Shown in pieces: positions 27,422 through 36,148 of a stretch of DNA of 58,079 bases; position 1 is the stretch's first letter, and each line of letters starts with the position of its first letter. The notes below the pieces were generated by a model that worked only from the letters and a program-made list of their open reading frames with translations, was not told the DNA's origin and did no database searches. Position numbers and translations under genes: made by a program. The stretch lies in contig NZ_JAFCLU010000039.1 of NCBI RefSeq assembly GCF_018130385.1, positions 1 through 58,079 of the forward strand, read 5' to 3'. Origin of the DNA: Bradyrhizobium sp. AUGA SZCCT0283. GTDB lineage: Bacteria; Pseudomonadota; Alphaproteobacteria; Rhizobiales; Xanthobacteraceae.

Positions 27422-28600
27422 ATGTCTTCGTCGAAATTCGACATCGTCGTCTACGGCGCCACCGGCTTCACCGGGCAGCTCGTCGCCGAATATCTCGCCG
27501 CGCACTACAAGGGCGACGCCAGTCTGAAATGGGCGATGGCCGGTCGCAGCAAGGACAAGCTTGCCGCGGTCCGGGATGCAATTGGTGCGCCCGCCGATAC
27601 GCCGCTGATCGTGGCCGACGCGGCTGATCCGGCGTCGCTGAAGGCGATGGTTGAGCAGGCCAAGTCGGTCATCTCGACCGTCGGCCCGTATCAGTTTTAC
27701 GGCAACGAACTGCTTGCCGCCTGCGTGGCTTCGGGTACCGATTATTTCGATCTTTGCGGCGAGCCGCTGTGGATGCGGGAGATGATCGACAAGCATGAAA
27801 CAGCGGCGAAGGCGAGCGGCGCGCGCATCGTGTTTTCATGCGGGTTCGACTCGGTGCCGTTCGAACTCGGCGCCTTCTTTGTGCAGGAGGAAGCCAAGCG
27901 GGTGTTCGGCGCGCCGGCTTTGCGCGTCAAGGGCCGCGTGCGCGACATGCGCGGCACCCTGTCCGGCGGCACCGCCGCGAGCGCCAAGGCGACCTTCGAC
28001 GCAGTTGCCAAGGATCTCAGCCTCGTCGCGACCCTCAAGGATCCGTTCGCGCTGACGCCCGGGTTCAAGGGGCCGAAACAGCCGCCGGGCAGCAAGCCGG
28101 CCTACGAGGAAGACCTGCAGTCCTGGGCGGCGCCGTTCATGATGGCGCTCATCAACACGCGCAACATCCATCGCTCGAACATGCTGATGGGCTTTCCGTA
28201 CGGGAAGGAGTTCGTCTACGACGAAATGGTGCTGACGGGTGCTGGCGAGAAGGGCGAGGCCAACGCCAAGCTCGTGATGGCCGCTAACACCGAAAAGACT
28301 GGCCCCGGTGCACCCAAGCCGGGCGAAGGGCCGTCGAAGCAAGAGCGCGAGAACGGCCTCTATGATCTGCTCTACGTCGCCATCGCACCCGATGGCCGTC
28401 AGGTCCGCGCATCCGTGAAGGGCGACCGCGATCCCGGCTACGGGTCGACGTCAAAGATGATCTCGGAATGCGCCATCTGCCTGCTGCGCGATACGCCTGA
28501 TGTGCCGGCGGGAATCTGGACGCCGGGGGCGGCGATGCAGCACAAGCTGATCAAGCGCCTGGTCGATCACGCCGGATTGACGTTCACGGTGGAGAAGTAG
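27422..28600 (+). CDS. Saccharopine dehydrogenase-like oxidoreductase
   Basis: A 392-residue protein with an N-terminal NAD(P) Rossmann fold: DIVVYGATGFTGQLVAEYLA at about 7-26, then VISTVGPYQFYG. The next segment YFDLCGEPLWM is typical of the family that includes mycobacterial trans-acting enoyl reductases and eukaryotic SCCPDH. Those proteins act on lipid substrates, and none is implied here by neighbours. There is no signal peptide. A lipid-related reductase is the best guess. Confidence 0.88.
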   Translation: MSSSKFDIVVYGATGFTGQLVAEYLAAHYKGDASLKWAMAGRSKDKLAAVRDAIGAPADTPLIVADAADPASLKAMVEQAKSVISTVGPYQFYGNELLAACVASGTDYFDLCGEPLWMREMIDKHETAAKASGARIVFSCGFDSVPFELGAFFVQEEAKRVFGAPALRVKGRVRDMRGTLSGGTAASAKATFDAVAKDLSLVATLKDPFALTPGFKGPKQPPGSKPAYEEDLQSWAAPFMMALINTRNIHRSNMLMGFPYGKEFVYDEMVLTGAGEKGEANAKLVMAANTEKTGPGAPKPGEGPSKQERENGLYDLLYVAIAPDGRQVRASVKGDRDPGYGSTSKMISECAICLLRDTPDVPAGIWTPGAAMQHKLIKRLVDHAGLTFTVEK

Positions 28601-28612
28601 TCGCAGAATCGT

Positions 28613-28680
28613 AGGATGGGCAAAGCCGACGGGTCGCGCGAACGCGCGCCCGATGACAGGCTCCGCGCGCCGACCGTTCA
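28613..28680. repeat. Intergenic repeat with CCCGATGACAGGCTCCGC
   Basis: This short element shares CCCGATGACAGGCTCCGC and an inverted GC-rich centre with the insertion nested inside the repeat at 30005-30125. It starts GTAGGATGGGCAAAG, another common Bradyrhizobium intergenic element. Confidence 0.6.
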
Positions 28681-28701
28681 GATGACGATCGTGGGTGGAT
28701 G

Positions 28702-29970
28702 CTACGAAGCTTTCGCAGGCACCGTAAGGGCGGGATTGGCGTCCGCCTTCCAGCGTTCGGCGGCAACGAACATGCCCCACATCACGCCCAGCATCATCCA
28801 GAAGTGCCGCCAATGGTCGGTATCGATGATGAAGCTCTCGCCGACAGTGCCGAGGAAAGCGGCGAAGACCGCCAGAAAGGCAGGCTGCCAGGGCACGCGG
28901 ACGAACACATAGCGGAAGCTCATCAGCACGGTGATGAAGACCAGCGCGGGATAGCAGACACCGGAGAGCCAGCCACCCGACATGAACGCGTTCAGGTAGG
29001 AATTGTGGGTGTCTTCGGGAAAGTAGCGGTTGAACTGCAGCGGCCCGATGCCGAACGGCAGCCCAAGCGCCATTTCGGCGCCGAGAATATGCCGGCCGAA
29101 ACGGCCGAAGCGGCCTGAGTCATAGCTCTGGTCGAAGCTGGCGCGCTGCTTGAACAGCTGCGCGATCGAATCGAACGACAGCAGCACCGCGATCAGCGCC
29201 GCCGCCAGCACGACGGTAACGAGTGCCATCACGATGATGCGCGAACGCTGCGACTGCGATCGGCTCGTCAGCACCATCAGCACCAGCATCAACGCGGAGG
29301 TCAATACCAGCACGCCCCACGCGGCGCGTGAAAATGCCAGCAGGATTGCCAGCGATATGATGCCGAAGGCGATCGCGCTGCGGAACGCCTTGCCGAACCT
29401 GTCCGAAACGACGCTTTGCAGGGCGAGCAGCGCCGGCAGGATCAGGAACGCGCCGTACACATTGGGGTCCTTGAAGGTGCCGCGGGCGCGGTCGTACAGC
29501 GTCAGCAGGTCACGCCCGCCGGGGACGAGATTGAAATAGCCAGCGATGCCGGCGAGCGCCGCAATCACGGCGCCGACAATGAGGCCGCGGCGGAGCATGT
29601 CGAGCCGCGCCGCGGTGTCCTCGGAGATCACCATCGCGAAGAAGATGACCGTGACCGCCATGTACCAGGACGTCGCGATCCAGTTCGGAACATTGGGGCG
29701 GTCCATCACCGCGACCGCGGCGATGCTGTAGCCGAGGTTAAGCAGGAACAGCAGCAGCAGCAGCGGCATGAACACCAACCGCATCCGCAACCCCGTTGCG
29801 AAGAAGATCAGCGAGGCGGCCAGCGTCGCCAGCTCATAGGGCGAGGGTTCGATGAAGACGATGGCGCCGGATGCACCGACCAGCCAGACCAGCGCGCGTT
29901 GCAGGGCAAGCACGCCGGGCGCGGCCGTCATCGATGGTAGGGAGCCCCCGGCTGTCGCCGCATACGCCAT
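28702..29970 (-). CDS. O-antigen ligase/polymerase family membrane protein (Wzy-like)
   Basis: A 422-residue multi-pass membrane protein with about eleven hydrophobic segments. The Wzy/WaaL family signature is the periplasmic loop carrying PEDTHNSYLNAFMSGGWLS, with a conserved His-Asn; before it come FKDPNVYGAFLILP and ILLAFSRAAWG. It would polymerise or ligate undecaprenyl-linked polysaccharide repeat units at the periplasmic face. Within this locus a polymerase role is more likely than LPS ligation. Met at 29970 was chosen over 29985. The priming transferase is next upstream on the same strand. Confidence 0.85.
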   Translation of the reverse strand: MAYAATAGGSLPSMTAAPGVLALQRALVWLVGASGAIVFIEPSPYELATLAASLIFFATGLRMRLVFMPLLLLLFLLNLGYSIAAVAVMDRPNVPNWIATSWYMAVTVIFFAMVISEDTAARLDMLRRGLIVGAVIAALAGIAGYFNLVPGGRDLLTLYDRARGTFKDPNVYGAFLILPALLALQSVVSDRFGKAFRSAIAFGIISLAILLAFSRAAWGVLVLTSALMLVLMVLTSRSQSQRSRIIVMALVTVVLAAALIAVLLSFDSIAQLFKQRASFDQSYDSGRFGRFGRHILGAEMALGLPFGIGPLQFNRYFPEDTHNSYLNAFMSGGWLSGVCYPALVFITVLMSFRYVFVRVPWQPAFLAVFAAFLGTVGESFIIDTDHWRHFWMMLGVMWGMFVAAERWKADANPALTVPAKAS

Positions 29971-30004
29971 TACACACTCACGCAACTCAACAGAACAATT
30001 GGAT

Positions 30005-30125
30005 CGTCATTGCGAGTCAACGGGTCGGCGCAAAGCGCCGCCCGATGACAGGCTCCGCAAAGCAATCCATGGTGCCACTTGGGGATAGATGGATTGCTTC
30101 GTCGCTATCGCTCCTCGCAATGACG
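30005..30125. repeat. Palindromic repeat, copy 2, with a nested element
   Basis: The outer arms are those of the 27296-27383 family (GTCATTGCGAG and CTCGCAATGAC, with GCAATCCAT/ATGGATTGC inside). In the left arm, about 40 bases at 30018-30057 are replaced by an element with a GGCGCAAAGCGCC hairpin and CCCGATGACAGGCTCCGC, which also occurs at 28613-28680. The copy is therefore composite. Confidence 0.75.
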
Positions 30126-30142
30126 TTCGATATTCCTCCACC

Positions 30143-31714
30143 TCAATACGCGTTCTCGTTCTTGGTCATCAGCGCCAGCGGTGTCTTGAGCAGAATGTAG
30201 AGGTCGAACAGCACCGACCAGTTCTCGATGTAATAGAGATCGAACTCGACGCGCTTCTGGATTTTCTCGTCGGTGTCGACCTCGCCGCGCCAGCCGTTGA
30301 TCTGCGCCCAGCCGGTGATGCCAGGCTTGACGCGGTGGCGTGCGAAATAGCCGTCGACGGCCTCGTCGAACAGCCGGCTCTGCAGCTTGCCTTGCACGGC
30401 GTGGGGACGGGGACCGACCAGCGAGAGGTTGCTCTTGAACACGACGTTGAAGAGCTGCGGCAGTTCGTCGAGGCTGGTCTTGCGGATGAAGCGTCCGACG
30501 CGGGTGACGCGCGGATCGTTTTTGGTCACGACCTTGGAGGCGGTCGGATCGGCCTGATGATGGTACATCGAGCGGAACTTGAAGACGTCGATGCGCTCGT
30601 TGTTGAAGCCGAACCGCTTCTGGCGGAACAGCGCCGGCCCGGGGCTGTCGAGCTTGACCGCAAGCGCGACCAGTCCCATCACCGGCAGCGCCAGCACCAG
30701 GATCACGAAGCCGACGACGTGATCGAACAGCCACTTCATCACCAGGTCCCAGTCGGTGATCGGCGCCTCGAACACGTCCAGCGTCGGCACCTCGCCGAGA
30801 TAGGAATAGGAGCGGGGACGGAAGCGCAGCTTGTTGGTATGGGCCGACAGGCGGATATCGACCGGCAACACCCACAGTTTCTTCAGCATCTCGAGAATGC
30901 GCGTCTCGGCCGAGATCGGCAGCGCGAACAGCACGAGGTCGATGCGGGTGCGGCGCGCCAGTTCGACGATGTCGTCGACCTTGCCGAGCTTGGGGCTGCC
31001 GGCGCAGGTATCCATCGCGCGGTCGTCGTTGCGGTCGTCGAACACGCCGAGCACCTTGATGTCGGAATCATCCTGGGTCTTGAGCGCCTGGACCAGCTGC
31101 TCGCCGTTCTCGTCCGCGCCCACGATGATGGTGCGGCGATCGAGCCGGCCCTGACGGGCCCAGCTGCGTACCAGTGAGCGCAGGAACACCCGCCCGGTCA
31201 CCAGCGCCGCAATGCCGCTGAGGAAAAATGCCGTGAGCCAGAGCCGCGAAATTTCGCTGCCGAGCTTGACGATGAAGGATGCGCCGATGAACAGCAGGAA
31301 CACGAACGCCCAGGATGAAATCATCCGGGTCATCTGGCGGAGGTGGCCGCGGAATAGCTGCACCTGGTAGATATCGGCGGCCTGGAAGCAGATCACGGCC
31401 GTTGCGGCCACGCCGAAGATCGCCGCAAGAAATTCCCAGGAAAAGCCCCTGAGGGGGACGACATATGCGAAATAGAGCGCGATGCCGATCGCGCCCAGCA
31501 TCGCGAAGTCGATGACGCGAACCACGCCCGCGATCACGATCGGCGAGTAGGCGCGGCCGACTTTCTGGTTGCTGACGGCGAGGGCGGCCGGGGTAAGTCT
31601 GCGGCGCCGTTCGACCGGGCGATCGACGGTGGCAGTCTTCGCGGCCGTTGCCGCGGAGTCGAACATCGAGCGTGCGTTAATCGGTTCCACTGGTCCACGT
31701 CCGTTCTGGAGCAT
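30143..31714 (-). CDS. Undecaprenyl-phosphate sugar phosphotransferase (WbaP/WcaJ type)
   Basis: A priming glycosyltransferase of about 523 residues that puts the first sugar phosphate on undecaprenyl phosphate. The N-terminal region has about four transmembrane helices, then a CoA-binding-like Rossmann domain with RTIIVGADENGEQLVQALK. The C-terminal bacterial sugar transferase domain (about 325-520) includes KLDSPGPALFRQKRFG, RKTSLDELPQLFNVV and LVGPRPHAV. It resembles HfsE/UppE-type enzymes of alphaproteobacterial adhesin loci. The start is uncertain: 31714 is chosen, and 31756, 31720 and 31669 are alternatives. Confidence 0.93.
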   Translation of the reverse strand: MLQNGRGPVEPINARSMFDSAATAAKTATVDRPVERRRRLTPAALAVSNQKVGRAYSPIVIAGVVRVIDFAMLGAIGIALYFAYVVPLRGFSWEFLAAIFGVAATAVICFQAADIYQVQLFRGHLRQMTRMISSWAFVFLLFIGASFIVKLGSEISRLWLTAFFLSGIAALVTGRVFLRSLVRSWARQGRLDRRTIIVGADENGEQLVQALKTQDDSDIKVLGVFDDRNDDRAMDTCAGSPKLGKVDDIVELARRTRIDLVLFALPISAETRILEMLKKLWVLPVDIRLSAHTNKLRFRPRSYSYLGEVPTLDVFEAPITDWDLVMKWLFDHVVGFVILVLALPVMGLVALAVKLDSPGPALFRQKRFGFNNERIDVFKFRSMYHHQADPTASKVVTKNDPRVTRVGRFIRKTSLDELPQLFNVVFKSNLSLVGPRPHAVQGKLQSRLFDEAVDGYFARHRVKPGITGWAQINGWRGEVDTDEKIQKRVEFDLYYIENWSVLFDLYILLKTPLALMTKNENAY

Positions 31715-31805
31715 GCACATAAGAACGTGCCTGCCGGTGCGGAATTCCCCACACAAACGGCTTACGGGACAAATCGGAAGAAACGGTTACGTTGGTAAAG
31801 AACGG

Positions 31806-32939
31806 TTAACGATTGGCAAACGCATCGCGGTAGCCGGCAAAGACGCCCTCGACCATCGCCTTCTGCGAAAAATGCTGGAAGATTCGTTCGCGCAGCGATT
31901 TGGCCCGCTCGCGCGCTGCGGCCGGATCCTTGAGCGCAGCTTCGATCGCATCGGCCATGGCGGCTACGTTGCTGGGAGCGAACAAGGCGTCGCCGTGCGG
32001 GCCGAAAATCTCGGGGATACCGCCGATATTGGCGGCAACCATCGGAATGCCTGCGGCGGCTGCCTCGATCACGACATAGGGCATTGAATCCCCGCGGGAG
32101 GGAACCACCAGAAGCGAGCCCTTGGAGAAGCCGTAGCGCGCCTTGACATGGCCGATGAACCGCACGGCCTCGCCAAGGCCGAGCTGTTCCGCCTGGGCTT
32201 TGAGGCTTGCGCTTTCCTCGCCGTCGCCGGCGAGCGTGAGCGTCACCGGACGGCCGCCGGCGCGCAGCTTCGCCACCGCGTCGATCAGGAGGTCGGCGCC
32301 CTTGATGTGCCGGAACTCGCCGACATAGGTCAGGTCGGTGGCGTCTTCGGCCTTCACGACCGCGTCGAATTCAGTGGCGGTAACGCCGTTGAATACGCAT
32401 CGCACCAGTCCCTTCGGCGTGCCGATGGTGCGCTGATAGGTGTTGCGCGCAAACGCGCTTTCGAACAGGAACAGGTCGGTATCGTTCATCAGCGCGCGTT
32501 CGACGCGGGCATAGATGTTGCCCTTCAGCGTCGACAGCGGATAGTGCAGCGAGCCGCCATGCGGCGTGTAGACCCGGATCCTGTCGCGGGAGGCGGTCTT
32601 GAGACGCATGTAGGCGCCGGCCTTGGCGCCGTGCCCATGCAGCACGTCCGGCTTCAGTTGACGGATCATGCGCTGGAATCGGGCCCACACCAAAAAATCG
32701 CTCGGCAGCGGCTCACGGCGAATGGCCGTGCGGTGGACGCCGAGCTTGAGCTTGGGAGCGATTTCCGCCAGCGCCTGCTCGGCGCGTTCGCCGCCGGTGA
32801 GGCTGTCGGCGATGATGCCGACGTGATGGCCGCGGTCGGCCTGGCCGTTGGCGAGATCGAGGATGTGGCGGAAAATGCCGCCGACAGGCGCGCGCGTGGC
32901 GTGCAGGATGCGAAGCGGCTGGCCGTCAACGAGAGGCAT
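31806..32939 (-). CDS. Glycosyltransferase family 4
   Basis: A 377-residue GT-B glycosyltransferase. The N-terminal acceptor domain starts LRILHATRAPVGGIFRHILD and includes VLHGHGAKAGAYMRL. The C-terminal domain (about 205-370) has YVGEFRHIKGADLLIDA, a GHV segment and the nucleotide-sugar motif PSRGDSMPYVVIEAAAAGIP. It would add a sugar to the growing lipid-linked repeat in the cytoplasm. The gene begins two bases after the wza stop, so the minus-strand genes from wza to the polymerase are likely one operon. Confidence 0.93.
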   Translation of the reverse strand: MPLVDGQPLRILHATRAPVGGIFRHILDLANGQADRGHHVGIIADSLTGGERAEQALAEIAPKLKLGVHRTAIRREPLPSDFLVWARFQRMIRQLKPDVLHGHGAKAGAYMRLKTASRDRIRVYTPHGGSLHYPLSTLKGNIYARVERALMNDTDLFLFESAFARNTYQRTIGTPKGLVRCVFNGVTATEFDAVVKAEDATDLTYVGEFRHIKGADLLIDAVAKLRAGGRPVTLTLAGDGEESASLKAQAEQLGLGEAVRFIGHVKARYGFSKGSLLVVPSRGDSMPYVVIEAAAAGIPMVAANIGGIPEIFGPHGDALFAPSNVAAMADAIEAALKDPAAARERAKSLRERIFQHFSQKAMVEGVFAGYRDAFANR

Positions 32940-32941
32940 GA

Positions 32942-33592
32942 TCAGAACCAGCGCTCGCCGACGAGCACGGTGTCGCCGGGGCTGAGGGGGGTGCCTGGTG
33001 GCACGACGAAACGCGCCGGTCCTGATGCGTCGGTGTGGGTCAGCGTGACGCGGTCGCGCCGTGCGCGTGGCGAGAAGCCGCCTGCAATGGCTACGGCACT
33101 TTCAACGGTCATGTTGGGTACATAGGGATATTGGCCCGGTGCGGCTACTTCGCCGAGGATGAAGAACGGCCGGTAGGATTCGATTTCCACGGCCACGGAG
33201 GGTTCGCGGATGAAACCGCGGCGCAGCCTGGCCGATATCTCGGTCGCAAGCCCCGCCGTGGTGCGGTCGCGCGCCGGAACCGCGCCGATCAGCGGCATCG
33301 TGATCGCGCCGCCGGCGTCGATCGCATAGGTGTTGGTGAGGCCTTCCTGGCCGTAGACCACGACGCGCAGCCGGTCGCCGGCATCGAGATGATAGGCCGC
33401 GTCGTGACGGACCGGCGCCGGCTCGGCATAGGCGGCCGCCATCGGGGCCGGGCCGGCGGGGGAGGGCGTGCCGTACGCCACGGAATCGGCACTGCCTTCG
33501 GATGTAACCGCGACCGGCGCAGTCCGGCCCATGCAGCCCGCAAGCGCCAGCGCAGCAACCAGACATGGAATCGGGGCGAGCACGCCTCGCAT
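32942..33592 (-). CDS. Polysaccharide export lipoprotein (Wza/HfsD type)
   Basis: A 216-residue outer-membrane export protein. The lipobox LAGC ends a leader near residue 20. The poly-export domain (about 65-150) reads YHLDAGDRLRVVVYGQEGLT, and a SLBB-like part continues with FFILGEVAAPGQYPYV and VESAVAIAGGF. It is shorter than E. coli Wza and lacks its C-terminal helix, like HfsD/GumB-type proteins. I chose the ATG at 33592; a GTG immediately before it is in frame. It is divergent from the wzc-like gene with a shared 181-base control region. Confidence 0.93.
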   Translation of the reverse strand: MRGVLAPIPCLVAALALAGCMGRTAPVAVTSEGSADSVAYGTPSPAGPAPMAAAYAEPAPVRHDAAYHLDAGDRLRVVVYGQEGLTNTYAIDAGGAITMPLIGAVPARDRTTAGLATEISARLRRGFIREPSVAVEIESYRPFFILGEVAAPGQYPYVPNMTVESAVAIAGGFSPRARRDRVTLTHTDASGPARFVVPPGTPLSPGDTVLVGERWF

Positions 33593-33651
33593 CACGGGAA
33601 TCCTGGAAAAGTATCCCGCGATTAAGGGCTTTCATGGTTAACAAAAAATGA

Positions 33652-33730
33652 CCGAGTACATGCAGGACGCCGTCTCGGGGCGCAAACCGGTCAAATTAAC
33701 CCAGCGGCAACCATAATGGAGTGTACTCGG
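33652..33730. promoter_or_regulatory. Paired 9-base inverted repeats between wza and wzc
   Basis: CCGAGTACA (33652-33660) and TGTACTCGG (33722-33730) are perfect reverse complements 61 bases apart, in the intergenic region of divergent polysaccharide-export genes. They look like half-sites of one regulator that could bind both promoters. The region between them includes AT-rich stretches suitable for promoters. No second instance was noticed in the window. Confidence 0.4.
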
Positions 33731-33773
33731 CCGGGTTCGGGTGGACCAGCAGTTGCGTCCGCGGGAGTGTGCG

Positions 33774-36044
33774 ATGCGTTTGGCGTTCTGGCGTGCAGGC
33801 AAGGATAAGCCGGTGGTGCAACGGGCGATGGTTAGGCCTGCGCCTTCGGCCCCGAAGCCCGTCGCCGCATCCGAATCCGGCGATCTCGATCTGCAGGCGC
33901 TCGGTCATGCGCTGATGCGCAAGCGGAGCTGGATCATCGTCCCGACGGTGCTGGCGCTGGTAGCGTCGCTGGCCGCGGTCAACATGATCACGCCCCGCTA
34001 CAAGTCTGAAGCGCGCATCCTGATCGATGGGCGCGAGAGCGTGTTCCTGCGGCCGAGCGGCGAGCGCAACGAGGAGCGCAATCCGCTCGACGCCGAAGCC
34101 GTCACGAGCCAGGTGCAACTGTTGCAATCGCGTGATCTCGCTCGCGAAATCATCAAGAAGAACAAGCTCGCCGAGCGCCCCGAATTCGATCCGGTGCTGC
34201 AGGGATCTTCGCCGCTGAAATCATTGCTGGCCCTGGTCGGCATCGGACGCGACCCGTTCTCGCTGACGCCGGAAGAGCGCGTGCTGGAAGCCTATTACGA
34301 GCGCTTCACCGCCTATGCGGTCGACAAATCCCGCGTCATCGTCGTCGAATTCCAGTCGCGCGATCCCGAACTTGCCGCGCGCGTCGCGAACTCGATCGCG
34401 GAAGGTTATCTGGTGCTGCAGCAGGATGCGCGCCAGCAACAGGCAAGGTCTGCGAGCCAGTGGCTGTCCGGTGAAATCGAGCACCTGCGCAAGAAAGTGG
34501 CCGAGGCCGAATCCCGCGTCGAGGAATTCCGATCCAAGTCGAGCCTGTTCGTCGGTACCAACAACACCACGCTGTCGAACCAGCAGATGGGCGAAATCAA
34601 CACGCAGTTGAACAACGCCCGCGCACTGAAGTCGGATGCCGAATCCAAGGCGCGGCTGATCAAGGAAATGCTGCAGAGCGGCAAGCCGATCGAAGCTTCC
34701 GAGGTGCTCAATTCCGAAACGATCCGACGCATGTCCGAGCAGCGGGTGACGTTACGCGCCCAGCTCGCCGAGCAGTCCTCGACGCTGCTCGGTGGTCATC
34801 CCCGCATCAAGGAACTCAAGGCGCAGCTTGCCGATATCGATCGGCAGTTGCGCGAGGAGGCGAGCAAGATCTCCCGCTCGCTCGAGAATGACGCGCGCCT
34901 CGCGGTCGGCCGGGTCGATGGCCTGGTGGCGAGCCTCGACCAGTTGAAGAAGCAGGCTTCCTCCAACAACGGCCAGGACGTGCAGCTCCGCGCACTCGAG
35001 CGCGAAGCCAAGGCCCAGCGTGATCTGCTGGAATCCTATCTCGCCAAATACCGCGAGGCGAACACCCGCGAAAACATCGAGGCGGCGCCGGCTGACGGCC
35101 GAATCATCTCGCGCGCCTCCGTTTCCAATACCCCGGCCTATCCGAAGAAGCTGCCAATCGTGCTGATCGCGACGCTGGCGACCTTGCTGCTCACTTCAGG
35201 TGCCATCGCGACCGGCGAACTCTTGCGCGTGACCGCGCCGCGGAGACCCGGTGCGGCTTCGCCGGAAGTTGTGCGCGAAATTGCGCCCGAAATCGTCCTG
35301 GCTGCTCCGCCGGAGCCGGTGCGTGCGCCGGCGATCGCGCCCGAGCTTCCCGCTGCCCCAACCGTCGAAGCAGACGACTTCCCCGAGCCGGTGCTGATTG
35401 AGCCCACGATAGATGCCCCCCGGATGGATTCCGTGGTGGAATCCGGTGAAATCGAGCAGGTGGCGGATACGCTGGTTGGCGCTGGCACCGCGGCGCGCAA
35501 GGTGACCGTACTCGGTACAGCATCGAGCGAGAGCATCACGCTGACCGCGCTGACGCTGGCGCGGCTGATGGCGCAGCAGGCAAAAGTCGTGGTCGTCGAT
35601 CTCGTGGCATCCTCACAGACGATTCCCGCAGTGTCGGTCGATCCGGCGGCGCCCGGGCTTGCCGAACTCATGCAGGGCGAGGCGTCGTTCGCGCAAATCA
35701 TCACCAGGGACCGGCTGTCGCGCGTTCATCTCGTCGGCGCCGGACGCCCCGGCTTCGATCGCGCGCAGCTTCAGTCGCCGCGGCTGACGCTTGCGATCGA
35801 CGCGCTGCTGCGGGTCTACGACCATGTGCTGCTGGATGCCGGCTCGGCCTCCGATCTGCCGGCCGAATTGCTGACCTCACAGGCGCGGGCCGTCGTGGTG
35901 CCCGAAGCGTCGATGGCGCAGGACGCGCGCGCGCTGATGTGCGACCAGCTCAGGGCGGCCGGCTTCTTTGAGGTGACGATGCTGAGCAAGCCGTGCGAGG
36001 CTTCGGATGCCGTTGAACCGGGCCCGCGTGTGGTGGCGGCGTGA
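33774..36044 (+). CDS. Wzc/ExoP-like polysaccharide co-polymerase with degenerate kinase domain
   Basis: A 756-residue inner-membrane protein of the polysaccharide co-polymerase family. A short cytosolic N-terminus precedes helix 1 (about 53-72), a long periplasmic coiled-coil region with the Wzz start YKSEARILIDGRES, helix 2 (about 460-480), a proline-rich linker (about 490-560) and a C-terminal ATPase-like domain (about 576-756). In the kinase domain the Walker A position reads GTASSESITLTA (from about 581), with no Lys, and the C-terminus has no tyrosine cluster. It should therefore not phosphorylate. The ATG at 33774 has GGGAG upstream; an in-frame ATG at 33741 would add eleven residues. 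Confidence 0.9.
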   Translation: MRLAFWRAGKDKPVVQRAMVRPAPSAPKPVAASESGDLDLQALGHALMRKRSWIIVPTVLALVASLAAVNMITPRYKSEARILIDGRESVFLRPSGERNEERNPLDAEAVTSQVQLLQSRDLAREIIKKNKLAERPEFDPVLQGSSPLKSLLALVGIGRDPFSLTPEERVLEAYYERFTAYAVDKSRVIVVEFQSRDPELAARVANSIAEGYLVLQQDARQQQARSASQWLSGEIEHLRKKVAEAESRVEEFRSKSSLFVGTNNTTLSNQQMGEINTQLNNARALKSDAESKARLIKEMLQSGKPIEASEVLNSETIRRMSEQRVTLRAQLAEQSSTLLGGHPRIKELKAQLADIDRQLREEASKISRSLENDARLAVGRVDGLVASLDQLKKQASSNNGQDVQLRALEREAKAQRDLLESYLAKYREANTRENIEAAPADGRIISRASVSNTPAYPKKLPIVLIATLATLLLTSGAIATGELLRVTAPRRPGAASPEVVREIAPEIVLAAPPEPVRAPAIAPELPAAPTVEADDFPEPVLIEPTIDAPRMDSVVESGEIEQVADTLVGAGTAARKVTVLGTASSESITLTALTLARLMAQQAKVVVVDLVASSQTIPAVSVDPAAPGLAELMQGEASFAQIITRDRLSRVHLVGAGRPGFDRAQLQSPRLTLAIDALLRVYDHVLLDAGSASDLPAELLTSQARAVVVPEASMAQDARALMCDQLRAAGFFEVTMLSKPCEASDAVEPGPRVVAA

Positions 36045-36148
36045 ACGCGCGGACATCTGTCTGCGGCGCGACTCCAAGCATGTAGGTCCGAACGCACCAG
36101 GTTCGAAAAAAGGGCCGAAGTGCTTGCTTCGTGGGGAGCCAAGAGACC

